Part shown: piece after piece, positions 41,020 through 48,905 of the stretch
How positions within the stretch are numbered: position 1 is the stretch's first letter
Layout of the letters: each line of letters begins with the position of its first letter
DNA from: Terrimonas pollutisoli
GTDB taxonomy: Bacteria > Bacteroidota > Bacteroidia > Chitinophagales > Chitinophagaceae
Reading direction: 5' to 3'
NCBI RefSeq assembly: GCF_029360765.1
Contig: NZ_JARKNA010000019.1
Coordinates: 1-64,000, forward strand
Length of the DNA stretch: 64,000 bases
Program-made: the position numbers and the translations under genes
The notes under the pieces: generated by a model
Databases searched by the model: none
The model's input: only the letters and a program-made list of their open reading frames with translations
Told to the model about the DNA's origin: nothing

Positions 41020-41850
41020 ATGAGCAGCCTGAAAAATAAGATGATTAGCTATGAAGTGACACCGCCGGTAGGCAGCTGGAAGAAGATTGCCGCGGCATTG
41101 GATGAAGCTCACACACAGGATCAGTTTCCATCCCGAGTGTATAATATGGAAATCACGCCTCCCCCCAACGCATGGGAAAAAATTGAGGATTCTTTAAACA
41201 GCAACACTGATACTCCTGTTATTGCTCCTGTAAGAAGATTGTCACCTTTGCTTCGTTATGCCGCCGCTATCCTGATAGGAGTTGTAGCTTTTGGAATCAT
41301 CCGGCTCACCATGACAAGCAATCATACGATTGATAGCACCGCACGGGTTAACGTATCAAAAGATAGTAGTGCGCCTCTAATTAATTTGAACGCAGCGGGC
41401 GCAACAGCAGATAAAGGTTTGGAATCGGGCCAGCCACCTAAGCAGGAAGTAGTAGTAATTGAAAAAGACAAATCAACAATTAGTAAGTCTTCATCTATCG
41501 CAAAAAGAACTCCAAGACCCCTTCATACATTAGCAGCAAGACGCAACAACGTTATGAATGATGTCAGCGAAGATCTTTCTCAGACATTATACGCCTACGC
41601 CGATCATATACCGACGCTTGCGGACAGGTATGTTATGCTCATGACGCCAGATGGAAATATTATCCGCATGTCCAAAAAATGGAGTGAACTGCTTTGTTGC
41701 GTATCCGGCGAAGATCAGGACGCCGATTGCAAGGATCAATTAAAAAAGTGGCAACAAAAAATTGCTTCCTCCGAATTAGCGCCATCTCCCGGCAACTTTA
41801 TGGATATTTTGGGTTTGGTAAACTCATTGAATGAGAGCAATGGGTTGTAA
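41020..41850 (+). CDS. Putative anti-sigma factor, single-pass membrane protein
   Basis: The 276-residue protein has an N-terminal cytoplasmic part with two similar 20-residue motifs, at 11-30 (YEVTPPVGSWKKIAAALDEA) and 43-62 (MEITPPPNAWEKIEDSLNSN). A transmembrane helix follows at about 76-98 and then a C-terminal extracytoplasmic region of about 180 residues. Only 1 bp separates its start from the sigma factor's stop, so translational coupling is likely. It is not a typical ZAS (His-X3-Cys-X2-Cys) anti-sigma and the sigma-binding role is inferred from position. Confidence 0.75.
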   Translation: MSSLKNKMISYEVTPPVGSWKKIAAALDEAHTQDQFPSRVYNMEITPPPNAWEKIEDSLNSNTDTPVIAPVRRLSPLLRYAAAILIGVVAFGIIRLTMTSNHTIDSTARVNVSKDSSAPLINLNAAGATADKGLESGQPPKQEVVVIEKDKSTISKSSSIAKRTPRPLHTLAARRNNVMNDVSEDLSQTLYAYADHIPTLADRYVMLMTPDGNIIRMSKKWSELLCCVSGEDQDADCKDQLKKWQQKIASSELAPSPGNFMDILGLVNSLNESNGL

Positions 41851-41889
41851 TCTGGTCTGTTTCACTAATTTTATTGCCAAACATTTTAC

Positions 41890-42321
41890 ATGTCAAGAAT
41901 AAAAATTGACCTGCCTGCAAATTTGAATTTCCAAACCTACATTCCTGTTCGCATTACGGATATTAACTATGGCGGTCATGTTGGTAACGATGCGGTCCTG
42001 TCTCTCATTCATGAAGCAAGAATGCAATTCTTAAAAAAGATTGGATACTCAGAGTTGGAGTTTTCCGGTGTGGGCTTAATCATGGCGGATGCCGGAATAG
42101 AATTCAAAAATGAACTGTTTTACGGCGATATTGTTCTTGCATCCGTCGGTTGTGCCAATCTAAGCAAGGTTAGCTTCGATATATTTTACAAACTGGAAAA
42201 GAAAGTAAATGGTTTATCGCAATTGGTTGTAACAGCAAAAACCGGGATGGTTTGTTATGATTACACGAAGAAGAAAGTGAGTTCAATACCTGAAGATGCA
42301 CGAGAAAAATTAATTAGCTAA
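41890..42321 (+). CDS. Acyl-CoA thioesterase (4HBT hot-dog family)
   Basis: The 143-residue protein fits the YbgC-like 4HBT hot-dog fold: PVRITDINYGGHVGNDAVLSLIHEARMQFL has the catalytic-region Asp/His pattern, followed by the hot-dog helix and strands VGLIMADAGIEFKNELFYGDIV. It probably hydrolyses short-chain or phenylacyl-CoA esters; the substrate is not visible. It lies 39 bp after the anti-sigma gene. Confidence 0.9.
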   Translation: MSRIKIDLPANLNFQTYIPVRITDINYGGHVGNDAVLSLIHEARMQFLKKIGYSELEFSGVGLIMADAGIEFKNELFYGDIVLASVGCANLSKVSFDIFYKLEKKVNGLSQLVVTAKTGMVCYDYTKKKVSSIPEDAREKLIS

Positions 42322-42380
42322 AGAATTGTATATAGTACCGAATCAGAATTGTTTTTGATGCAAATTATTTGTCGTCCTTG

Positions 42381-43115
42381 TTACTGATCGTTCCATATCC
42401 GCCAGCTTTCCTCGGCCTGCAATACCAGCATTTCATAACCATTTTTTATGGCAGCACCCTGCTCCTCTCCTTTTTGTAAAAACAATGTTTTTTCAGGATT
42501 ATAAATCAGGTCAAACAAATAGTGCTTGTCAGAAAGAGCATGATAAGGAATTTGAGGCGCTTCGACAATATTAGGATACATACCAAGCGGTGTGCAGTTA
42601 ATGATTAAAGTATACTCCTGCATCAATGATGGGGTCAGCTGCTCATACGAAAAGCTTTGAGCAGATGGTTTACGTGAAACATAATGATACAAAATATTTA
42701 ATTGTTGCAAAGAATACTCTACAGCCTTTGCAGCGCCACCGGTACCCAATATCAGGGCTTTTGTATGATGGGGTTTTAATTTCTCTTTTAATGATTGCTC
42801 AAAAGCCGGCGCATCGGTATTATGCCCAATTAATTTACCCTCTTTAATTTTTATACAATTGCAGGCTTTAATTTTCTTTACCAGGTCTGTCTTCTCATGC
42901 AGGTACGAGAGAACTTGTTCCTTATAAGGTATCGTCACATTAAGACCGCAAAGTTCCGGGTTGCGTTTTAAAACAGCCGGCAAATCATCAATCGAAGGAA
43001 TAGAAAATGTGTCATACCGACAATCTTTCAAAAGTTCCTTCTCAAATTTTTTAGTAAAAAATTTTTGAGAGAATGATTGTGACAACGGATATCCTATTAA
43101 TCCAAATTGCCTCAT
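42381..43115 (-). CDS. aroE: Shikimate dehydrogenase
   Basis: The 244-residue enzyme reduces 3-dehydroshikimate with NADPH in aromatic amino acid synthesis. The shikimate-binding YPLSQSFSQ, the catalytic Lys in NVTIPYKE and the Asp in NTDAPAFEQ are present, with the nucleotide site GTGGAAKAVE and SRK (NADP preference). Its ATG overlaps the stop of the ComA-like gene (TGATG), so translation is coupled. It ends near the thioesterase gene on the opposite strand (59 bp). Confidence 0.95.
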   Translation of the reverse strand: MRQFGLIGYPLSQSFSQKFFTKKFEKELLKDCRYDTFSIPSIDDLPAVLKRNPELCGLNVTIPYKEQVLSYLHEKTDLVKKIKACNCIKIKEGKLIGHNTDAPAFEQSLKEKLKPHHTKALILGTGGAAKAVEYSLQQLNILYHYVSRKPSAQSFSYEQLTPSLMQEYTLIINCTPLGMYPNIVEAPQIPYHALSDKHYLFDLIYNPEKTLFLQKGEEQGAAIKNGYEMLVLQAEESWRIWNDQ

Positions 43116-43885
43116 CAGGCTTCTTTTTTATCAAGGTATAAGTCAAATGTATCGCCCCGAAGACCGATGCGCATTGCTTCCAGTGGTATTACTTCGGTAG
43201 GCGCTATATTTCCCAGGTTTACATTACAACCGAGCAACTCTATAAAATATAATTGCTGTGCTTTTTGCGGAGCCTCCCAAATAATTTTTTCACCGGGTAT
43301 CTGTGTCAAAATTTCCTGCACCAATCCTTCTCTCACTTCTCCCGAGCCGCGGTAAATACCTACATTTCCCGCCTCCCTTGCCTCTGCGATCACATAACTC
43401 GAACCCGCACTCAATTCAGCCCGCATCAACTCAATCCATTTATATGGCGGAATGATATGAGCGGCATCTTTACTACCCACTTCACTTAAAACCACGCCAT
43501 GCTTCGTCAGCTTTTCGATATATCCGCATTTTTCAGCATGTGGAATAGTAATGGAGCCATCACTTACCTCCATATAACTGATACCAAAATCTTTACACAC
43601 CGATATGTATTCATCAAACTGGTTACGAATCAAAAAGGCTTCAAACAATGTGCCACCGAAATAAATGGGAAGATCATAAGAGCGATACAGTTCCAGCTTT
43701 TCCCTAAGATTAGGCGTAACGTAGGATGTACCAAACCCGAGTTTTATAATATCGACATGCGGATAAGAAACGCTAAGAAAATTTTTTGCTTCATTTATGC
43801 TCAGTCCTTTGTCCATTACCATTGTGATGCCGGCGGTACGGGGTCTTTGATTACGATCCGGCATCTGAGTGAGGTTAAAATTCAT
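43115..43885 (-). CDS. Phosphosulfolactate synthase (ComA-like)
   Basis: The 256-residue TIM-barrel protein belongs to the ComA family, which adds sulfite to phosphoenolpyruvate to make phosphosulfolactate. The pattern is clear: TMVMDKG, IIKLGFGTSYV, PIYFGGTLFEA, EVSDGSITIP, VLSEVGSKD, YVIAEAREAGNVGIY and APTEVIPLEAMRIGLRGD. In methanogens this starts coenzyme M synthesis. In Bacteroidota a link to sulfolactate or to sulfonolipid head-group synthesis would make sense, but no other sulfonate gene is here. It is translationally coupled to aroE and preceded by a TPR gene on the same strand (185 bp). Confidence 0.85.
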   Translation of the reverse strand: MNFNLTQMPDRNQRPRTAGITMVMDKGLSINEAKNFLSVSYPHVDIIKLGFGTSYVTPNLREKLELYRSYDLPIYFGGTLFEAFLIRNQFDEYISVCKDFGISYMEVSDGSITIPHAEKCGYIEKLTKHGVVLSEVGSKDAAHIIPPYKWIELMRAELSAGSSYVIAEAREAGNVGIYRGSGEVREGLVQEILTQIPGEKIIWEAPQKAQQLYFIELLGCNVNLGNIAPTEVIPLEAMRIGLRGDTFDLYLDKKEA

Positions 43886-44070
43886 GCTCTCGACTTTTTT
43901 TTCTGAATTTGATGATACTTTTCTTCAGCGCTTTTACAGCTATTCTTGTATGCACTGCAAGAACCCAAACTTTACTACCAGGTAATGAGGCCGCAGCAAT
44001 ATTCATTCAGGCGGGCAAAAATAGGAAAGAATAGGAATAGAATTATTGATATGCCGCAATTAAAGCCTGG
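43886..44070. other. Spacer between the TPR and ComA-like genes
   Basis: A TATTTTTG element on the minus strand (44016-44023), matching TAnnTTTG, could be a promoter for comA-aroE, though a -33 TTTG is missing. No RNA gene was seen. Confidence 0.4.
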
Positions 44071-45495
44071 TTAAATGGACTTGTTTCGCTTAAATCTCGC
44101 CAATACATCGACCACCTGCTGGTTTTGTAAACTGGCTGGATTTAATTCTATAAACTTTTTAAGAAGCTTAGGCGCCTGTTCCATTCCCCGTTCAAGTTGC
44201 AGGATCGCCTCCTTTGTCTTCCGTTTTGATAGCAAAATAGCGGCCTTATAGAAAAGAAAAATTGGTTTGCCATTGGTTACTTGCAAAGCGGCATTTGCCT
44301 GTTCGAGAGCTTCATCGCTAAACTCTCCTTTATATAAACATCTTATCAATGCCTCCCATCCTGCCACATTACGGGGCCTTACCCTCACTACGTTAGAAAA
44401 ATATTGAACGGCATCTTTATATAGGCCCAATTGCATTTTACATTCACCCATCAGCAAATTATACTCAGGCTGTGGACGATGAATTTTAATTGCATGCTCC
44501 AATTGCTTTATGCAACTCTCCCATTGATGTTCGTTGAAATAAGTGCAGGCTATTTTATAAAATATCTTGCTGTCTTCCTGGTTTAGATGTGAAGCCTTTC
44601 TATAGTAAAACCTGGCTTCGGCAAATTTTTTCAACCGATCGTAGCAATGACCAATAGCTTCATAGATCACTACTTCAGGCTTTGACAATTCAGTCACTTT
44701 TTCTAATGCTTCTATTGCTTGCTTATATTTTCGCAGACGGATATATGCATCACCCATATTGCGGTAAGCATAGTCAAATTTTTCTTCAATAGCAATCGCA
44801 TATTGATAAGCATCTATTGCCTTCTCATATAATTTTAAACCCTGATAAGCGGCGGCCAGATTAAACCAGGCTAATTCATTGTATGGGAAATCGTCAATAA
44901 TTTTCAGGTGAAGCCGGATACTCTCCTCGTTTCTACCGGTAAAATCTGTCCAAAAACAAATCTTATATAAAGCTTCTTCATTATTCGGATCTTCTTCGAG
45001 AATAATCTTCAGGCAGTCGAAGACTTTTTCAAATTCTTCGTAGTCATCATATACATCTGCCAATTCAAATAGCAACTCAATTCGCTCTTCTCCTTCAAAA
45101 GTTGTCAAAGCCTCCTCCAAAAGAGCCACGGCATTTTCCTGTTCATCCAGGGCCAGGTAGGCATCTGTTTTTAAAATATAGAGATTGATATCGCTGCTGT
45201 CAAATAAGGAAGCTTTGTCCAAAATGTCCAATGCCTCCCGGTAACGACGAATAGCCAATAATATATCTGCTTTGCGAATTAATAACAGTGAGGAAAATGG
45301 ATACTGTTCGATAGCAATGTTTGCCGCTTCTAATGCTCTTGATAATTCTTCTTTCTCCTCAAAATAGTTGACGATTTTTTCAAAAGCCTCTTCCTCGATA
45401 AAAGAGTGGCTGCGGCCATTTTTTAGATTTTCATATTGCCGGAGCAGTTCCCGCATTTGCTCCCGGTCTTCCTGGTAGGGGTTTTCTCTCATCAA
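44071..45495 (-). CDS. Tetratricopeptide repeat protein
   Basis: The 474-residue protein is made almost entirely of TPR repeats, about ten 34-residue units from roughly residue 40 to 450 (SSLLIRKADILLAIRRYREALDILDKA, INLYILKTDAYLALDEQENAVALLEEAL and so on). There is no signal peptide or membrane segment, so it is cytosolic and likely a protein-binding scaffold. Its partner is unknown. It is upstream of comA-aroE on the same strand. A second ATG two codons on is possible. Confidence 0.9.
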   Translation of the reverse strand: MMRENPYQEDREQMRELLRQYENLKNGRSHSFIEEEAFEKIVNYFEEKEELSRALEAANIAIEQYPFSSLLLIRKADILLAIRRYREALDILDKASLFDSSDINLYILKTDAYLALDEQENAVALLEEALTTFEGEERIELLFELADVYDDYEEFEKVFDCLKIILEEDPNNEEALYKICFWTDFTGRNEESIRLHLKIIDDFPYNELAWFNLAAAYQGLKLYEKAIDAYQYAIAIEEKFDYAYRNMGDAYIRLRKYKQAIEALEKVTELSKPEVVIYEAIGHCYDRLKKFAEARFYYRKASHLNQEDSKIFYKIACTYFNEHQWESCIKQLEHAIKIHRPQPEYNLLMGECKMQLGLYKDAVQYFSNVVRVRPRNVAGWEALIRCLYKGEFSDEALEQANAALQVTNGKPIFLFYKAAILLSKRKTKEAILQLERGMEQAPKLLKKFIELNPASLQNQQVVDVLARFKRNKSI

Positions 45496-45755
45496 AACTC
45501 TGCTTTAGATACAAAATAAAGATCCGTTTACTCAATAATTCTAAGGCGATGTATTGCTTGGTAAGTGATTGCTATCAACAAGTTATCTTAAAAAACGAAA
45601 AATCACACCATTTTGTTTTCCCCATATGTGAAGAATAATCCTAAATTTTTGTGGATTATGTGTAACAATTTTACTTTACCTGCGTTAAATAAGTACTAAA
45701 ATTATTGACAAGCGGTTTGATTTTATACTTTCTTTTATGTTAAATTTGCTTTGAA
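45496..45755. other. Divergent promoter region between TPR gene and small exported gene
   Basis: The 260-bp A/T-rich region contains a consensus promoter for the plus-strand gene (45716-45748) and must also hold the TPR gene's promoter. Confidence 0.6.
45716..45748 (+). promoter_or_regulatory. Promoter (TTTG, 21 nt, TAAATTTG) before the small exported gene
   Basis: TTTG (45716-45719), a 21-nt spacer and TAAATTTG (45741-45748) match the consensus. The predicted +1 lies only a few bases past 45748, at or just before the TTG start codon at 45756, implying a leaderless or very short leader mRNA. Confidence 0.75.
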
Positions 45756-46115
45756 TTGAAAACTAACTATTTCATATCAGCAACATCTTTCAGAAAGCTA
45801 GCCATCGTAATGTTGTTGGCAGCCTCCACTATTGGAGCATTTGCAACATTAGGAACCGGCAGGGATAAGAAGGGAAAAACAGGAAAATCCTCGCTCCTTT
45901 CTATCAAAACATATCAGAACCCTGGCTCATTTTCCTTACAATCTGGCTTTAACTTCCGTGGTAGTCAGGTAATTAGCACTCAGGAAAATAAATATATCAA
46001 CCTGAACACCATGGTTTCTTACAAACAAGGGCACACCACTTATGTCATGCCTTTGAAGAAAAAGGTAGCGCTGAATGGCAGGATTACTTTCAACCCCAAT
46101 GCTGCAACCCGTTAA
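45756..46115 (+). CDS. Small exported protein of unknown function (TTG start)
   Basis: The 119-residue product starts with TTG, giving a clear signal peptide of about 30 residues (MKTNYFISATSFRKLAIVML..., core LAIVMLLAASTIGAFA). The first ATG (45810) would begin inside the hydrophobic core and leave no basic N-region, so TTG is preferred. The mature part is polar and basic, with no recognised domain. It converges on the GLPGLI-like gene; the two stop codons abut with no gap (46113-46118). Confidence 0.7.
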   Translation: MKTNYFISATSFRKLAIVMLLAASTIGAFATLGTGRDKKGKTGKSSLLSIKTYQNPGSFSLQSGFNFRGSQVISTQENKYINLNTMVSYKQGHTTYVMPLKKKVALNGRITFNPNAATR

Positions 46116-46775
46116 TTAATTTCCAGCACTTTTAGTTTCCTCGTAAGTCATCACCCTATAACCGGATTTAGGCAGGTCGAATTTTGCTGCAGGCACCAGG
46201 TTGAAGTTTATGCTTGATACTGTATAGGTAACTTTTTGTTTTCCCATTGTAGCTTCGTATTGCATTGCCAGGCCGGGCAGATCCTTGTTCAAGTATTGAA
46301 AGTCTTTGTTTACTGGCACGAGATCTTTTGTGAAATATACAGTGAAGGTGCTTCCATCTGCCAATTTACCGATTGCCTTCTGACAATTATAACCTGCAAT
46401 AGTTTTATAGTCATTTTCATAGGTAAATGTGCTACCCTCATATTTTCTGTTAGACGCCTTCCAATTTGCCGGCGTCATATTGATCATGTATTTCTGCTCG
46501 CCATAATCCTTAAGAATAGTGACGTTGCCGGTCTTTCCATCAATAATAGTCGATTGCGTTCCCAACGAGCTGATCATTTCAGAACGACTGGAATTTCCTT
46601 TTAAGTAGATAACACTTACAGCACCATCCAGCAAGTCTGCAGCTTTAGGTGTAGTATTATTAGTGTTAATTACGATATCATAAGAAATAGTGGCCTCAGT
46701 CAATTTCTTTTGACCGTATAGGCTAAAAGAACAAACACAAACGACTAACACAACTATTGAAAATATTTTTTTCAT
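46116..46775 (-). CDS. GLPGLI-like exported protein
   Basis: The 219-residue protein begins at 46775 with a signal peptide (MKKIFSIVVLVVCVCSFSLYG). The mature part follows the GLPGLI family pattern: SYDIVINTN..., YMINMTPANW, YENDYKTIAGYNCQKAIGKLADG, FTVYFTKDLVPVNK, and DLPGLAMQYE, which sits where GLPGLI usually does (Gly to Asp in the first residue). Function is unknown in the family; some members are surface or metal-related. An upstream ATG (46796) adds a tail without function. Confidence 0.8.
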   Translation of the reverse strand: MKKIFSIVVLVVCVCSFSLYGQKKLTEATISYDIVINTNNTTPKAADLLDGAVSVIYLKGNSSRSEMISSLGTQSTIIDGKTGNVTILKDYGEQKYMINMTPANWKASNRKYEGSTFTYENDYKTIAGYNCQKAIGKLADGSTFTVYFTKDLVPVNKDFQYLNKDLPGLAMQYEATMGKQKVTYTVSSINFNLVPAAKFDLPKSGYRVMTYEETKSAGN

Positions 46776-46841
46776 TTCATTGAATGGTTTATTCATATTT
46801 AAAAGACGAAACAATTTATAATAAGTTGCGTTACAAAAAAA

Positions 46842-46869
46842 ACCGGATTTCAATGAACTGAAACCCGGT
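46842..46869 (-). terminator. Terminator of yidC
   Basis: An 11-bp stem with one mismatch (ACCGGATTTCA / TGAAACCCGGT) is followed by a T8 run on the minus strand. It is 30 bp beyond the yidC stop. Confidence 0.85.
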
Positions 46870-46898
46870 CTTCATTAAGAGTATTTTAACTAATCCGA

Positions 46899-48743
46899 CT
46901 ATTTTTTAGCTTTCTGTTGCATTTCCTTAAGTTTCTTTTGTTGTTCCTGCATCTGCTCCATTCGCTCCTGCCACTTTGATTTAGTTTTTGGCTTTTTCCT
47001 GTTCTCTGCAATCTGCGCTATGATCTTATCATGATCGATGATATAATTCTGAATGACAAATTGCAAAATTAACGTGATGATGTTTGACACGGTATAATAC
47101 CAGGTCAATGCCGAAGGAAGTTTGTTGAAAATGAATAAAAGAAATACAGGGAATATATACGGCATGTATTTCATTACCGGGTTGCTTTGATCCGGTGACA
47201 TGCTCATGCTATAGACGGAGATCAACAAACTTGTCAAAACCGCTGTAATCGTAAACAAGCTTAAATGACTTCCAAGCAAGGGAATATTAACTCCAAATTT
47301 TATAACATCATCAAAAGCCGAAAGATCTTTTGCCCATAGAAAATCGGCACCGCGGAGATCCACGCTGGAGCTGAAGAAGCTATACAAAGCAAAGAAGATA
47401 GGAATTTGTAATAGTGCGGGGATACAACCACCCAAAGGATTTACACCTGCTTCACGAAACAATTTCATCTGCTCCATGCTCATAGCCTGTTGATCGGCAC
47501 CAAACTTTTCTTTCAAAGCAGCTATCTCCGGACGAAGAGCTTTCATCTTAGCTCCGCTTAAATAACTCTTATATGAAAGCGGAGAAATAACCAAACGAAT
47601 AAACAGGGTGAGGAAAGCAATAACCCAACCGTAACTTGTAATAAAGCTTTTGATAAAATCCCAAACAGGCAATACAATATACTTATTCAAAGGGCGAACA
47701 AAAGCATACATGCCCTGTCCCAGGTTAATAAGCTTGCCCATTTGTTGATCATACTTTGTCAGCAAATGATAATCGGCGGGACCATAAAAAATATTGAAAT
47801 TAACTTTTGCAGCAGAACCAGCCTGCACTTCCACCTTCATATCCGATATTGACTGAGCAAGAATCCTTTTTTCATTCGAAGGTATTTCCCAGTTCATTTT
47901 ACCAGACGAAAAACCATTTTTTGCGATCAGGAAAGTATTAAAAAATCGCTGCCTTAAACCGATCCATTTCACCGGCTTTGAAAAATTAACGCTGCTACGG
48001 CGACCTATCGTATGATAATCAAATTCGCCATCTTCAACATATCCAATTTGCGTATTCTGCTTTTCAAAATCAATATCCGATTCCTGCTGGGCAGCCGTGT
48101 AGTGCCAGCTCAAATTCATCACTCCCTGGGTCAACAATTTATCAGCTCCGTTCAACTGAACGTCGAAATCAAGCATGTAATCATTGGGCTTCAGTGTAAA
48201 TTGGTGAATGATTGAATGCGTGCCCGCACTATCCGCCGACTTTAAAAGAAAAGAAACCGTTTGACTGCCGTCGGCATTTTTAACTATTGTCCCTGGCTCG
48301 AAAAAAAGATCAGCTGTCTGCGCACTCCTGTTATTGCCGGTGTTAATAGAATAACTGATCTTATCAAAATCCGATGCGGCCAATCTTACATGGCCACTGT
48401 CCATATTTTTAAATTTCTTTAGCTCAATCCATTTCGGCTGGGCACCCTTATTGGTAAAGGCAATCCTGAAAAGCTCATTTTGCGCAATGGTCATTTGCTC
48501 TGTTCCGATAGCCGCCGTTTGAAAATCGCCCGCATTAGATATCCGGTTCAACGTATCGGCTTTCGCAGAGTCAATTTTTTGTGCTAATGTATCCGGCTTG
48601 GGCTTATTAGCATTTGTAATAGAATCAAGCCTCGCCTGCTCTTTTTTAAATGCAGCCTGCTCTTTGTTGTTATAATAGAAATACCCGAAAAAAAGCGCCG
48701 CCAGAACTACAAATCCTATGACGGTATTACGGTCGAAATTCAT
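46899..48743 (-). CDS. yidC: Membrane protein insertase YidC
   Basis: The 614-residue protein has the Bacteroidota/Gram-negative YidC layout: an N-terminal transmembrane helix (residues 8-24), a large periplasmic domain (about 80-360), and the conserved hydrophobic core with five helices from about 365 (IVLPVWDFIKSFITSYGWVIAFLTLFIRLVISPLSYKS). The Arg in the LFIRLVISPLSYKSYLSG hydrophilic groove is the insertase-active residue. The C-terminal coil (RMEQMQEQQKKLKEMQQKAKK) is long and basic and may bind ribosomes. Confidence 0.96.
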   Translation of the reverse strand: MNFDRNTVIGFVVLAALFFGYFYYNNKEQAAFKKEQARLDSITNANKPKPDTLAQKIDSAKADTLNRISNAGDFQTAAIGTEQMTIAQNELFRIAFTNKGAQPKWIELKKFKNMDSGHVRLAASDFDKISYSINTGNNRSAQTADLFFEPGTIVKNADGSQTVSFLLKSADSAGTHSIIHQFTLKPNDYMLDFDVQLNGADKLLTQGVMNLSWHYTAAQQESDIDFEKQNTQIGYVEDGEFDYHTIGRRSSVNFSKPVKWIGLRQRFFNTFLIAKNGFSSGKMNWEIPSNEKRILAQSISDMKVEVQAGSAAKVNFNIFYGPADYHLLTKYDQQMGKLINLGQGMYAFVRPLNKYIVLPVWDFIKSFITSYGWVIAFLTLFIRLVISPLSYKSYLSGAKMKALRPEIAALKEKFGADQQAMSMEQMKLFREAGVNPLGGCIPALLQIPIFFALYSFFSSSVDLRGADFLWAKDLSAFDDVIKFGVNIPLLGSHLSLFTITAVLTSLLISVYSMSMSPDQSNPVMKYMPYIFPVFLLFIFNKLPSALTWYYTVSNIITLILQFVIQNYIIDHDKIIAQIAENRKKPKTKSKWQERMEQMQEQQKKLKEMQQKAKK

Positions 48744-48767
48744 CAGCTATAAAAATTTAAAGAGCCG

Positions 48768-48775
48768 CAAAGATA
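48768..48775 (-). promoter_or_regulatory. Putative -7 element (TATCTTTG) of yidC
   Basis: The minus-strand octamer TATCTTTG is 25 bp before the yidC start codon; no TTTG is at the -33 distance. Confidence 0.45.
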
Positions 48776-48786
48776 GGGTAAAGCAG

Positions 48787-48900
48787 GAAGTCAGGGGGCG
48801 GAAGTAAGAGGCCGCAAAAAAGAAGTCAGCAATGAAAGGTCAAAAAATAAGAGAAGGTCAGAAATTCGATTGCTGACTCATGCTTCTGACCTCTGACTTC
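48787..48900. repeat. Inverted phased repeat between pyrG and yidC
   Basis: Arms GAAGTCAG (48787) and CTGACTTC (48893), AGTCAGCAAT (48824) and ATTGCTGACT (48869), and AAGGTCAGAA/TTCTGACCTC fold on each other. It begins 5 bp beyond the pyrG stop and probably acts as its terminator or RNA end. Confidence 0.7.
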
Positions 48901-48905
48901 TTTCG

